Positions 1 through 6,153 of a stretch of DNA of 7,546 nt are shown in pieces. Both the position numbers and the translations under genes were made by a program. Within the stretch, counting starts at the first letter, position 1; every line of letters starts with the position of its first letter. This DNA comes from JBBARC01 sp040400005 (GTDB taxonomy: Bacteria > Pseudomonadota > Alphaproteobacteria > Acetobacterales > Acetobacteraceae). The notes beneath the pieces were generated by a model that worked only from the letters and a program-made list of their open reading frames with translations, was not told the DNA's origin and did no database searches. The DNA is taken from contig JBBARC010000074.1 in assembly GCA_040400005.1 (NCBI GenBank), forward strand, positions 1-7,546, read 5' to 3'.

Positions 1-54
1 TGAGTCTTTTGAGGCAGTTAGCGTTCTCACCCCTACCTGGGCAGTTACGAAAAA
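1..54 (+). repeat. Left arm (unit A) of the window-bounding inverted repeat
   Basis: Positions 1-54 are the reverse complement of 7492-7545, with one mismatch (C at 6) and a perfect 48-bp block at 7-54 against 7492-7539. The unit contains the landmarks GAGGCAGTTAGCG and CCTGGGCAGTTACG and ends in an A run that leads into the core repeat. No transposase lies beside it. A multicopy intergenic repeat at which an assembly broke would explain identical sequence at both window ends. The palindromic surroundings suggest a non-autonomous (MITE- or REP-like) element, but that is inference. Confidence 0.93.
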
Positions 55-57
55 ACA

Positions 58-148
58 AACAAAAAAGACTTTTTAATGTTTGGGTTTGGATTCGGTACAG
101 CCAACAGTCCGAGCCCCCAGTTGCAAACGTCTTTTTGACTCTTTTTCG
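58..148 (+). repeat. Quasi-palindromic core repeat, left copy
   Basis: This AT-rich stretch aligns in the direct orientation with 7407-7498: the first 17 bases are identical, the remainder is roughly three-quarters identical by eye, and one gap is needed. The best-conserved inner part is TTCGGTRCAGCC. The two edges are reverse-complementary: AAAAAGAC at 62-69 pairs with GTCTTTTT at 129-136, and CGAAAAA at 48-54 pairs with TTTTTCG at 142-148. A transcript could therefore fold into a long imperfect hairpin. No function is assigned. Confidence 0.85.
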
Positions 149-161
149 GAAGTCAAAAGAC
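129..161. repeat. Hairpin at the right edge of the left repeat
   Basis: GTCTTTTTGACT (129-140) pairs with AGTCAAAAGAC (151-161) through a single one-base bulge, across a 10-nt loop. The inner 8 bp (133-140 with 151-158) are perfect. The left arm overlaps the right arm of the core palindrome, so this copy has three related arms that could pair in alternative ways. The right-hand copy lacks the third arm. The hairpin is not GC-rich, so it is a poor intrinsic terminator. Confidence 0.6.
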
Positions 162-171
162 GGATCTTACT

Positions 172-185
172 TTCACCCGATTGCC
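172..185 (+). repeat. 14-bp outer motif of the repeat (unit B), left copy
   Basis: TTCACCCGATTGCC is the exact reverse complement of 7381-7394. It lies on the gene-facing side of the core in both copies, so the repeat appears to run A-core-B inward from each end, about 185 bp here and about 165 bp on the right. The match stops at both edges of the motif. Confidence 0.75.
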
Positions 186-230
186 CTGACCCTCGGCCCC
201 TCCCTCCTTCTAATGCAGAGTTCCCCTAGT

Positions 231-1118
231 ATGTGCGAGACAAAAGCCCCGATTTGGATGGGCATCGCGAATGCCTGGGAATGCGACGAGATGGGGCACA
301 TGAATGTGCGATTCTATCTCGCCAAGGCCGGCGATGCGGTCGCGTTGATGCTGGCCGATCTTGGTTTGGGCGCCACGGTTAGGTGGCGCACCAGCGTGCA
401 GCACATTCGCTACCACCGCGAATCGCATGCCGGCACGCCGTTAACGATTTATGGCCAGGTGGTGGGGGTAACCGCCACTACGCTGGATGTGGCTTTGCGC
501 ATTGTCAGTGCGCCCGATGACCGGCTGCGCGCGACCTTGCTGGCGACACTAACCGCCGATTCGCCGTGGCCGGCAGATTTTTGGGCGCGGTGTGAAGCAG
601 CCACCGCGCCGGTGCCGGAAGATACCGCCCCCCGCGGGCTGCCGGTCGCTGCCCCCTACCCCAACCCGACGCTGGACATTGCCGATGCCGCCGGGCTTGC
701 CGAAGTGGGCCGGTTAATAGTCGGCCGCGACCAGGTGGATGTCGACGGATACATGAACCCGCACGAGGTGGTGAGCGTCATTTCCGACAGCGTCATCCAC
801 TTAATGTGCCGCATCACCCCTGCCCGTGGTGCGGCGGGCGTTACCGCTGGTGTTGGCGGGGCGGCACTGGAACAGCGTATTTTGCACCGCGCGCGGGCAC
901 GCGCTGGCGATCAGGTGACGTTACGCTCGGGCGTGATCGAGGCCGGTGCCAAAACCATGCGGTTTGTGCACTGGCTGTTTAACCTACGCACCGGGGAAGC
1001 GATCGCCACCGTTGAAGTGGTGGCGGTGGCGTTTGATCTGGTGGCGCGCCGGGCGATTGCGGTGGATGACGCAACGCGGGCGCGGATCGCCGAGTTGGCG
1101 GTAGCGGTTTACGCCTGA
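231..1118 (+). CDS. Double hot-dog acyl-CoA thioesterase-like protein
   Basis: The 295-residue product looks like a tandem hot-dog-fold thioesterase of the 4HBT/YbgC type, which would hydrolyse an acyl-CoA or acyl-ACP thioester in the cytoplasm; the substrate cannot be read from the sequence. The first domain (about residues 10-115) carries the motif D19-E-M-G-H-M-N25 followed by RFY, matching the family pattern DxxGHxN. The second (about 155-280) has the related D170-V-D-G-Y-M-N176, with Tyr in place of His, so it may be catalytically weaker or structural. No signal peptide or membrane segment is seen. The frame stays open upstream to 9, but that part is repeat sequence, so ATG 231 is preferred; ATG 213 and ATG 258 are alternatives, and none has a strong ribosome binding site. 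The gene converges on surA. It is not a recognised Lpt-pathway member and its link to that cluster is probably positional only. Confidence 0.82.
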   Translation: MCETKAPIWMGIANAWECDEMGHMNVRFYLAKAGDAVALMLADLGLGATVRWRTSVQHIRYHRESHAGTPLTIYGQVVGVTATTLDVALRIVSAPDDRLRATLLATLTADSPWPADFWARCEAATAPVPEDTAPRGLPVAAPYPNPTLDIADAAGLAEVGRLIVGRDQVDVDGYMNPHEVVSVISDSVIHLMCRITPARGAAGVTAGVGGAALEQRILHRARARAGDQVTLRSGVIEAGAKTMRFVHWLFNLRTGEAIATVEVVAVAFDLVARRAIAVDDATRARIAELAVAVYA

Positions 1119-1205
1119 TCGGCTTCGGCCTGCGGTTTAGGGGCGGCGTTCCGAAAATGGGCAGTTACGTGAAGTGACCATGACATCTGATGTTGGCGCC
1201 AAGGT
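1119..1205. other. Convergent intergenic gap, thioesterase/surA
   Basis: The 87 bases between the two stop codons should terminate transcripts from both sides, but no GC-rich hairpin followed by a T run is visible on either strand. Small symmetric elements are present: GGC-TTCG-GCC near 1124-1133 (only 3 bp of stem), ACATC-T-GATGT near 1183-1193 and the palindrome TTGGCGCCAA at 1193-1202. None is convincing as an intrinsic terminator. Confidence 0.5.
1158..1169 (+). repeat. Fragment of the end repeat (unit A) between genes
   Basis: TGGGCAGTTACG is identical to 38-49 in the left arm and to the reverse complement of the right arm. It lies in the only other non-coding gap longer than 80 bases, next to a CCGAAAA string that recalls the A-rich edge of the repeat. 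It may be a decayed remnant; twelve bases alone could also be chance. Confidence 0.35.
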
Positions 1206-2720
1206 TTAGCCGCGCACATCAATCAGCGCACGGCGTTTGAGATCTTGCTGCAATTGGCGCGAGCTAAGCTCGACCCGTTCCTGTAACAACTGATTGGCAA
1301 TATCCTCGGGGGTGACGGCGGCCATGTTTTTCTGCGCCCGCCCGCACACCATCACCACCAGCACGCCCTCTGGGGTTACCAGCGGGCGGGTGGCTTTGCC
1401 ATCGCCGACGGTTTTCAGCACTTGTTGCATGTTGGGGTTGAGGCGGTCTTCGCGCACATCGCCGGGATCGGACGGGCGTTTGGTGCCGGATTTTGCGTTG
1501 GCCGCTTCCACGTCGGCACAACTGGTGGCGGTGGTGCTCAGGTTGGCGGCCGCTTTCAGGGCGGTTTTTTGCTGATCGGTCGGGGCTTGCGGGTCGAGCG
1601 GTGTTGCGAATCCGAAAAACGCCTGGCGCAGGGTCAGCACTGTTGCTAGGTCCTGGCCGACAATGCGGCGTTCGCGCACGGTCATAATCGAATAGCCGCC
1701 AGCAACCTCGATCGGGTTGCTAACCGCGCCGATCGGCATGGCGTTGATTAAGCCGCCGACCTGGGGATCGAGCTGATCGGGACGCACCCAGCCGAGATCT
1801 CCGCCTTGCAAGGCGGTTTGGCTTTGGCTGAATTCGGCAGCGACAATACCAAACGGGGCGCCGTGGCGCAGCTGTTCAATCACCGTATCGGCAAATTTAC
1901 GCGCCTCCCCCATATGGGCGGGGTCTTCGGCGGAGACGAAAATTTCCGAAACCCTATATTGCGGCTGGCCGTTTTGCGATTTTAGCAGGGCCTGCTGGCT
2001 GGCCACATCTTCGCGGGTGATCTGGCTGCGGTCGGCCATGTGCTGGCGCAGCACGCGGGTCCAGCCCAATTGGGCGCGGATTTGTGAGATCATTGCCGAA
2101 AAATCAACGCCTTGGCTTGCCAGCCGGTCGCGCAGGCCGCCGGGTTTCAGACCATTGCGTTTTTCGATATCGCCCAGCGCGCCCGCAACATCCGTATCCG
2201 CCACGACGATTTTGCGGCGCTGAATTTCCTGCAGGCGCAGGCGGTCGTCGATCAGTTCGCGGCCGATCTGGCCACGCAGGCGGGCCATCACATCGGCCGA
2301 TAGCGGCAGGCCGGCGGATAGCGCGAACAGCTTGGCGCGGTTATCGATATCGGCGCGGGTGATCACCTCGCCGTTGATCACGGCGTAGATATTATCGGCC
2401 ACCACACCTTTCGGCATGGGCGGCGCCACCGGGGCGGCGATCTGGTGATCGGGCGCTTCTGCCGTTTCGGGGGTTGGTGTGTTGGGCAGATCGGGCAGGG
2501 ATGTGCCCGGTTGATTGCCCAAATGGCCCATGCCGGTGGCAGCCCCGCCTGGCGAGCTGCCGTAGCCGTTGCTGCCTTGCCCGCCGCTTAGCGATACCTG
2601 GGCGTGCACCGGCATGGCTGCCAACGCTAGGCAAATGGCGGTTGCCGCTGTGCGTTTGCCCGCGTTGAAAACACTGTTTGGAAAAATGCGGACAGGCAAC
2701 ATGCGATTGCGGTCTTTCAT
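1206..2720 (-). CDS. surA: SurA, periplasmic chaperone and peptidyl-prolyl isomerase
   Basis: The 504-residue product is a SurA-type chaperone that escorts outer-membrane beta-barrel proteins through the periplasm to the BAM complex. Residues 19-40 form a signal peptide (KR, hydrophobic core, then AMPVHA before Q41). A Gly/Pro-rich linker covers about 42-104. The SurA N-terminal chaperone domain follows at about 107-235, with the typical VVADNIYAVINGEVIT opening. A parvulin domain lies at about 254-352 (YRVSEIF, GGDLGWV, GGYSIMTV). Residues 360-462 resemble a second, degenerate parvulin repeat, and a helical tail ends the protein. E. coli SurA has 428 residues and two clear parvulin domains; the extra length here is mostly the linker. 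ATG 2720 lies 39 nt after the lptD stop; Met7 at 2702 is an alternative. As last gene of the cluster it probably shares the lpt transcript. The usual downstream neighbours pdxA and rsmA are absent. Confidence 0.9.
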   Translation of the reverse strand: MKDRNRMLPVRIFPNSVFNAGKRTAATAICLALAAMPVHAQVSLSGGQGSNGYGSSPGGAATGMGHLGNQPGTSLPDLPNTPTPETAEAPDHQIAAPVAPPMPKGVVADNIYAVINGEVITRADIDNRAKLFALSAGLPLSADVMARLRGQIGRELIDDRLRLQEIQRRKIVVADTDVAGALGDIEKRNGLKPGGLRDRLASQGVDFSAMISQIRAQLGWTRVLRQHMADRSQITREDVASQQALLKSQNGQPQYRVSEIFVSAEDPAHMGEARKFADTVIEQLRHGAPFGIVAAEFSQSQTALQGGDLGWVRPDQLDPQVGGLINAMPIGAVSNPIEVAGGYSIMTVRERRIVGQDLATVLTLRQAFFGFATPLDPQAPTDQQKTALKAAANLSTTATSCADVEAANAKSGTKRPSDPGDVREDRLNPNMQQVLKTVGDGKATRPLVTPEGVLVVMVCGRAQKNMAAVTPEDIANQLLQERVELSSRQLQQDLKRRALIDVRG

Positions 2721-2729
2721 GGTCTTGCC

Positions 2730-2747
2730 GCCGGCTTAGGCGCCGGC
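2730..2747. other. GC-rich hairpin between lptD and surA
   Basis: GCCGGC at 2730-2735 is repeated at 2742-2747. The hexamer is its own reverse complement, so the two can form a 6-bp stem over the 6-nt loop TTAGGC. On the coding (minus) strand it ends 9 nt before the surA ATG and has no U tract, so it could affect mRNA decay or surA ribosome access rather than termination. In DNA of this GC content such short stems can be chance. Confidence 0.4.
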
Positions 2748-2759
2748 CTGTGGGTTTGC

Positions 2760-5036
2760 TTAACCATTGATGCCAACCTGGCCGATGGTTTTGAAGGTGA
2801 GGGTGAACAAGATGACCGTGTTGCCGCGGTCATAATTGATCGAGGTGTAGCGCCGCGCCGCGGAGAGATCAAAAACGAAGCATTCGTCTTCATACTTGGC
2901 GTTAATCCCGTAGCCGACCAGTTTGCCGGTGGTGAGATCACGCTGGGCGGCGCCGGCAACCGAGTAACGCCCGTAGGTGGTGCTTAGGCCGGCGGTGATT
3001 TCGTCGCGCGGGGTGAAAAAATCAGCCGGCAAATTAGGGGTGCCGGCGGTGCCGCGATAATCGCTGGTATAGAGAAAGAACGGGTTGGTGCTGCTATACA
3101 CATAACCCAGCGAGCCACGCAGGTATTTGGGGCCGGCGCTAACGCTGCCATCGGCAAAGCGCACATCGCCGGTGTCGTGATCAAACCGCCCGCGCAGGGT
3201 GAAATCGACCCAGTCATTGGGCACAAAACTGGTGCGCGCGACGATATCCGACAGGTGATCTTTGCGGCCAAAGCCGTTCCACGGCTGGAATTGCGGATAG
3301 AGATCGCTTTGTATGTGCTGGCGCCACGAGGCACCGATAATGCCATCGAGCACCGCACCGCCGGCGAAATTCCACGCTGCCCGCAGCCCGCCATTGATCC
3401 GCCCGCCGCCATCGAAGCGGTCGTACCCATCAAAGCGGTTGAGGCTGAACAAGGTGGCATCGGTGAATTCGTAATCGAGGCTATCTTCGTTGGGCAGTTT
3501 TGATGTGGTTGAATGACCGGCTTGCGGGGCAATGATGCCTTGCAGGATGGGTTCGATGATTTGGCTGGCGCCGTCATCATTGAGGCGCACAAACGGCCAG
3601 TTGAGTTTAACCGCGGCCTGGGCGGTGCCTTGGGCCGAAGCACCACCATCAACGCCAGCGTAGTTGGGCTGGCCTTCCAAAAAGCTTGCGTGGTAGGCGG
3701 CAGTCATGCCTTCCACGGTAAACTGCCAGCGATCACCTAAATGGCCTGTTGCCATGCGGTCCCAGCCAAGTTTGGCGGCAACACGCTGGTCGTTGGTGCC
3801 GGTATCGCGCAGAATATTGAATTCCTGCGTATCAAAACGCACGCGCCCGCCAAATACATCGGGCAGGCCCTGAAAACTGTATTGGTAGCCGGGCAGCACG
3901 TAGGGCAGTTGCTTTTGCTGCACGCTGGTGTTGAGCGCCTGGTAGCCGCGCATATCCAGGCGGGTGTAGCTGCCAACGCCAAAGCCTTCGATGAAGGCAT
4001 CACTGGACAGCACGTTGGCGCCGAGGCCAAGCACGCGGTAATCGCGCAAATAATCGATCGAGCTGCCCAGGTTGATATCAAAACCCCAGCGCCAGGTGTC
4101 GTTCCAGGCAAAGTTCCCCTTTGTCATGAGAAACCCTTCGGCCTGGCTGTTGAGGGACGCGATGGCGCCATCGGCATAAAAAATGCCGGCATTAAAGGCG
4201 CGGCGGTAGCGCGCTTCCAATTGCGGGCCGCTATTGGTGGCGATTAACGGCTCTAACGTGACATCAGATTGGTCATCCAGCACCCAGAAATACGGCAGGG
4301 TGAAGAACGACCCGAGATGTTTATCCGATAACCCAATGCCGGGCACCAGCACGCCGCTTTGGCGTTTAACGGAAGGGTCGGTGTGCGAAAAATAGGGGAA
4401 CCAGAACACCGGTAACCCTGCGAAATCCAGCCACATGTTTTGGTATTCGATGCGCTGGTTTTGCACATCGCGGGTGGCGCGTTCGGCGCGTAATTGCCAC
4501 AGCGGGTGGGCGGTAGGATCGTTCGCGCATACGTTACACGGCGAGTACACCACGCGGGCGAGGTCGGTGATAACGCCCCCCGTGCGGCGCGCGCCGTTGG
4601 CGGCAATTTTTGCATTTTCCGCCAGCTGCGCCCGCATGGCGCGTAAAATGCCATCTTTCATGCCGCCGGTAAGCTCGGCGTAGTCGGCAAACAGCACTTC
4701 CCCGCTGGGCTCCAGGATAACCACGTGGCCAGAGGCGGCTGCGGTGTTGCTGGCTTTATCGAAACTGACGTGATCGGCGCGCAGAATATGGCCGTTCTGC
4801 CAGGCTTCGACATGGCCATCGGCGGTGACCAGGGCGTGTTCGCGGTCGTACGATACGCGATCGGCTTCAAACGTAACCGGCTGGTTGGCGTTCAGATCGG
4901 CGCCGCGCGGGCCGCTGGGCATGGCTTTGAACTGAGCGTGGGCGGCGGGGGCTGCGGTGGTGGCAAACGCACACGCGCAGGCCAGCATAAGGCTGCGGTA
5001 GGTGTATGGCCGGGGGGCGTGGGTTTGGGCGCGCAT
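2760..5036 (-). CDS. lptD: LptD, outer-membrane LPS translocon
   Basis: The 758-residue product is the outer-membrane beta-barrel that, with the lipoprotein LptE, inserts lipopolysaccharide into the outer leaflet. A signal peptide covers about 1-34 (AAPAAHA before QF). An OstA/LptA-like jellyroll follows at about 45-150 (VTFEADRVSYD, TADGHVEAW). A conserved hinge, GLPVFWFPYFSHTDPSVKRQ near 207-226, leads into SGVLVP and a barrel rich in alternating aromatic residues up to the C-terminus. The mature protein has only three cysteines: C167 and C170 in SPCNVC, and C719 in YEDECF. E. coli LptD has four, paired between N- and C-terminal regions, so the disulfide scheme here must differ. The ATG at 5036 overlaps the lptG stop as TGATG and has a good GAGGA ribosome binding site; the frame is open further upstream but only inside lptG. 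Coupling to lptG and surA fits one envelope-assembly operon. Confidence 0.95.
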   Translation of the reverse strand: MRAQTHAPRPYTYRSLMLACACAFATTAAPAAHAQFKAMPSGPRGADLNANQPVTFEADRVSYDREHALVTADGHVEAWQNGHILRADHVSFDKASNTAAASGHVVILEPSGEVLFADYAELTGGMKDGILRAMRAQLAENAKIAANGARRTGGVITDLARVVYSPCNVCANDPTAHPLWQLRAERATRDVQNQRIEYQNMWLDFAGLPVFWFPYFSHTDPSVKRQSGVLVPGIGLSDKHLGSFFTLPYFWVLDDQSDVTLEPLIATNSGPQLEARYRRAFNAGIFYADGAIASLNSQAEGFLMTKGNFAWNDTWRWGFDINLGSSIDYLRDYRVLGLGANVLSSDAFIEGFGVGSYTRLDMRGYQALNTSVQQKQLPYVLPGYQYSFQGLPDVFGGRVRFDTQEFNILRDTGTNDQRVAAKLGWDRMATGHLGDRWQFTVEGMTAAYHASFLEGQPNYAGVDGGASAQGTAQAAVKLNWPFVRLNDDGASQIIEPILQGIIAPQAGHSTTSKLPNEDSLDYEFTDATLFSLNRFDGYDRFDGGGRINGGLRAAWNFAGGAVLDGIIGASWRQHIQSDLYPQFQPWNGFGRKDHLSDIVARTSFVPNDWVDFTLRGRFDHDTGDVRFADGSVSAGPKYLRGSLGYVYSSTNPFFLYTSDYRGTAGTPNLPADFFTPRDEITAGLSTTYGRYSVAGAAQRDLTTGKLVGYGINAKYEDECFVFDLSAARRYTSINYDRGNTVILFTLTFKTIGQVGING

Positions 5037-6145
5037 CAGCCATCCTCGAGGTACAGCAGCAGGGTTACCGCCAGCATAAGCCCCGACAGCGCCGGTGCCC
5101 AGGCGGCAAGTGCGGCCGGCAGAGCGCCGGACTGGCCAAATTCTTCGGCGATTTTGGACAGGGTGAACAGGGCAAAGCCGGCGCCAACGCCCGCGCCGAC
5201 CATGCGTGCGGCGCCGCCGCGGCGCGCCGGGCGCATGGAAAACCCGGCAGCGAGCAGCGCCATGGTGGCGCACAGCAAAGGTAGCGCCAACAAGGCCTGA
5301 AAATGCAGGCGGTGGCGGGTGGAGGAAAACCCGGCTTGTTCCAGCAAATCGATGAAGCCCGGCAACGCCCATACCGACAGCGTATCGGGCGCCTGGAAAC
5401 TTTCCTGCACGCGGCCGACGGTAAGATCGGTGGGCAGCACCATATCCTGAACCGGCGGCGGCGGCGCATCGGGGGTGAGCACGCGGGCGCTAAAGAAGCG
5501 CCATTCGCCATCGCCCAGCACGGCATTTTCGGCTTCGATCGGCGCCAGCGGGGCATCGTTGGCACCCAGGCGGATAACGCTGACATCGGACGCGGCGACG
5601 ATGCCATCGTGCAGGGTCACATGGCGGGCGTGGATAATGGCGACGCCTTGCGCATCGCTGGAACGGTCGATCTGGCGCAGCCATAATTGTCCATCGCTGA
5701 GCGCCAGTGGCCCACCGGTTTTGCGCACGTGGATGTTATCCAGCGCTTCGGCCCGCGAATACATCATGGAGGATAGCGGTGACCCGGCAAGGGTTGCCAG
5801 CGCCCCCATCAGGGCGGCGGCGGCCACTGGTGCGAACAGAAACTGCCAAGCCGAGATGCCGGCGGCGCGGGCAACGATTAGCTCGGATGATCGGGTCAGC
5901 CGCCAGAACGCGATCAGCCCGCCGATGAGCACGGCAAAGGGCAGGATTTGCAGTGCGTAATAGGGCAGGCGCAGCGCCGATATACTGGTGATCATGGTGA
6001 AGCCAACGTCGCGGGTGGCAGCCCGGCGCATCAGTTCGATAAAATCGAATAATTCGGCCACCAGCGCCAGGGCCGCCAGGGTTGCCGCCACGGCCAACGC
6101 AAATTGGCGGGTGATATAAAGCGATAGGGTAAGGGCGATGGGCAC
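5036..6145 (-). CDS. lptG: LptG, LPS export permease subunit
   Basis: The 369-residue product is one of two permease subunits of the LptB2FG ABC transporter, which extracts lipopolysaccharide from the inner membrane and passes it to the periplasmic bridge. Hydrophobic segments lie at about 13-35, 62-82, 100-121, 282-302, 313-332 and 345-365, with a periplasmic beta-jellyroll between the third and fourth (about 130-270): the standard 3 + jellyroll + 3 YjgP/YjgQ layout. RSSELIVARAAGIS (86-99) is the cytoplasmic coupling region that contacts the ATPase LptB. The chosen start is GTG 6145, 8 nt after the lptF stop, because it places the first helix at the family's normal distance and no ATG is near; a weak GGA lies 12 nt before it. 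The frame stays open to 6379 inside lptF, so an automatic annotation could add 78 spurious residues. lptB is not in the window. LptG rather than LptF is assigned by its position downstream and next to lptD. Confidence 0.92.
   Translation of the reverse strand: MPIALTLSLYITRQFALAVAATLAALALVAELFDFIELMRRAATRDVGFTMITSISALRLPYYALQILPFAVLIGGLIAFWRLTRSSELIVARAAGISAWQFLFAPVAAAALMGALATLAGSPLSSMMYSRAEALDNIHVRKTGGPLALSDGQLWLRQIDRSSDAQGVAIIHARHVTLHDGIVAASDVSVIRLGANDAPLAPIEAENAVLGDGEWRFFSARVLTPDAPPPPVQDMVLPTDLTVGRVQESFQAPDTLSVWALPGFIDLLEQAGFSSTRHRLHFQALLALPLLCATMALLAAGFSMRPARRGGAARMVGAGVGAGFALFTLSKIAEEFGQSGALPAALAAWAPALSGLMLAVTLLLYLEDG
5043..5047 (-). promoter_or_regulatory. Ribosome binding site deciding the lptD start
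   Basis: On the minus strand GAGGA is followed by 6 nt and then ATG 5036. It is the clearest Shine-Dalgarno match in the window and lies within the last codons of lptG. It fixes the lptD start at the TGATG junction and suggests translational coupling: ribosomes ending lptG can restart on lptD. Confidence 0.75.
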
Positions 6146-6153
6146 CGGCGGGG

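Noticed and set aside
135..216. Sigma-70-like promoter for the thioesterase (TTGACT at 135, TTGCCC at 181)
   Set aside because: No -10-like hexamer occurs at a 16-19 nt spacing from either; the nearest candidates are about 24 nt away.
1119..1205. Bidirectional intrinsic terminator between the convergent genes
   Set aside because: The stems are only 3-5 bp, and no T run follows on either strand.
4725..5300. 191-codon plus-strand open frame across the lptD/lptG junction
   Set aside because: It is Gly/Ala/Arg-rich and antisense to two well-supported genes, with no family resemblance.
5037..5372. Longer LptD starting upstream within lptG
   Set aside because: The frame is open, but the extra residues hide the signal peptide, and the GAGGA site plus the TGATG junction clearly mark 5036.
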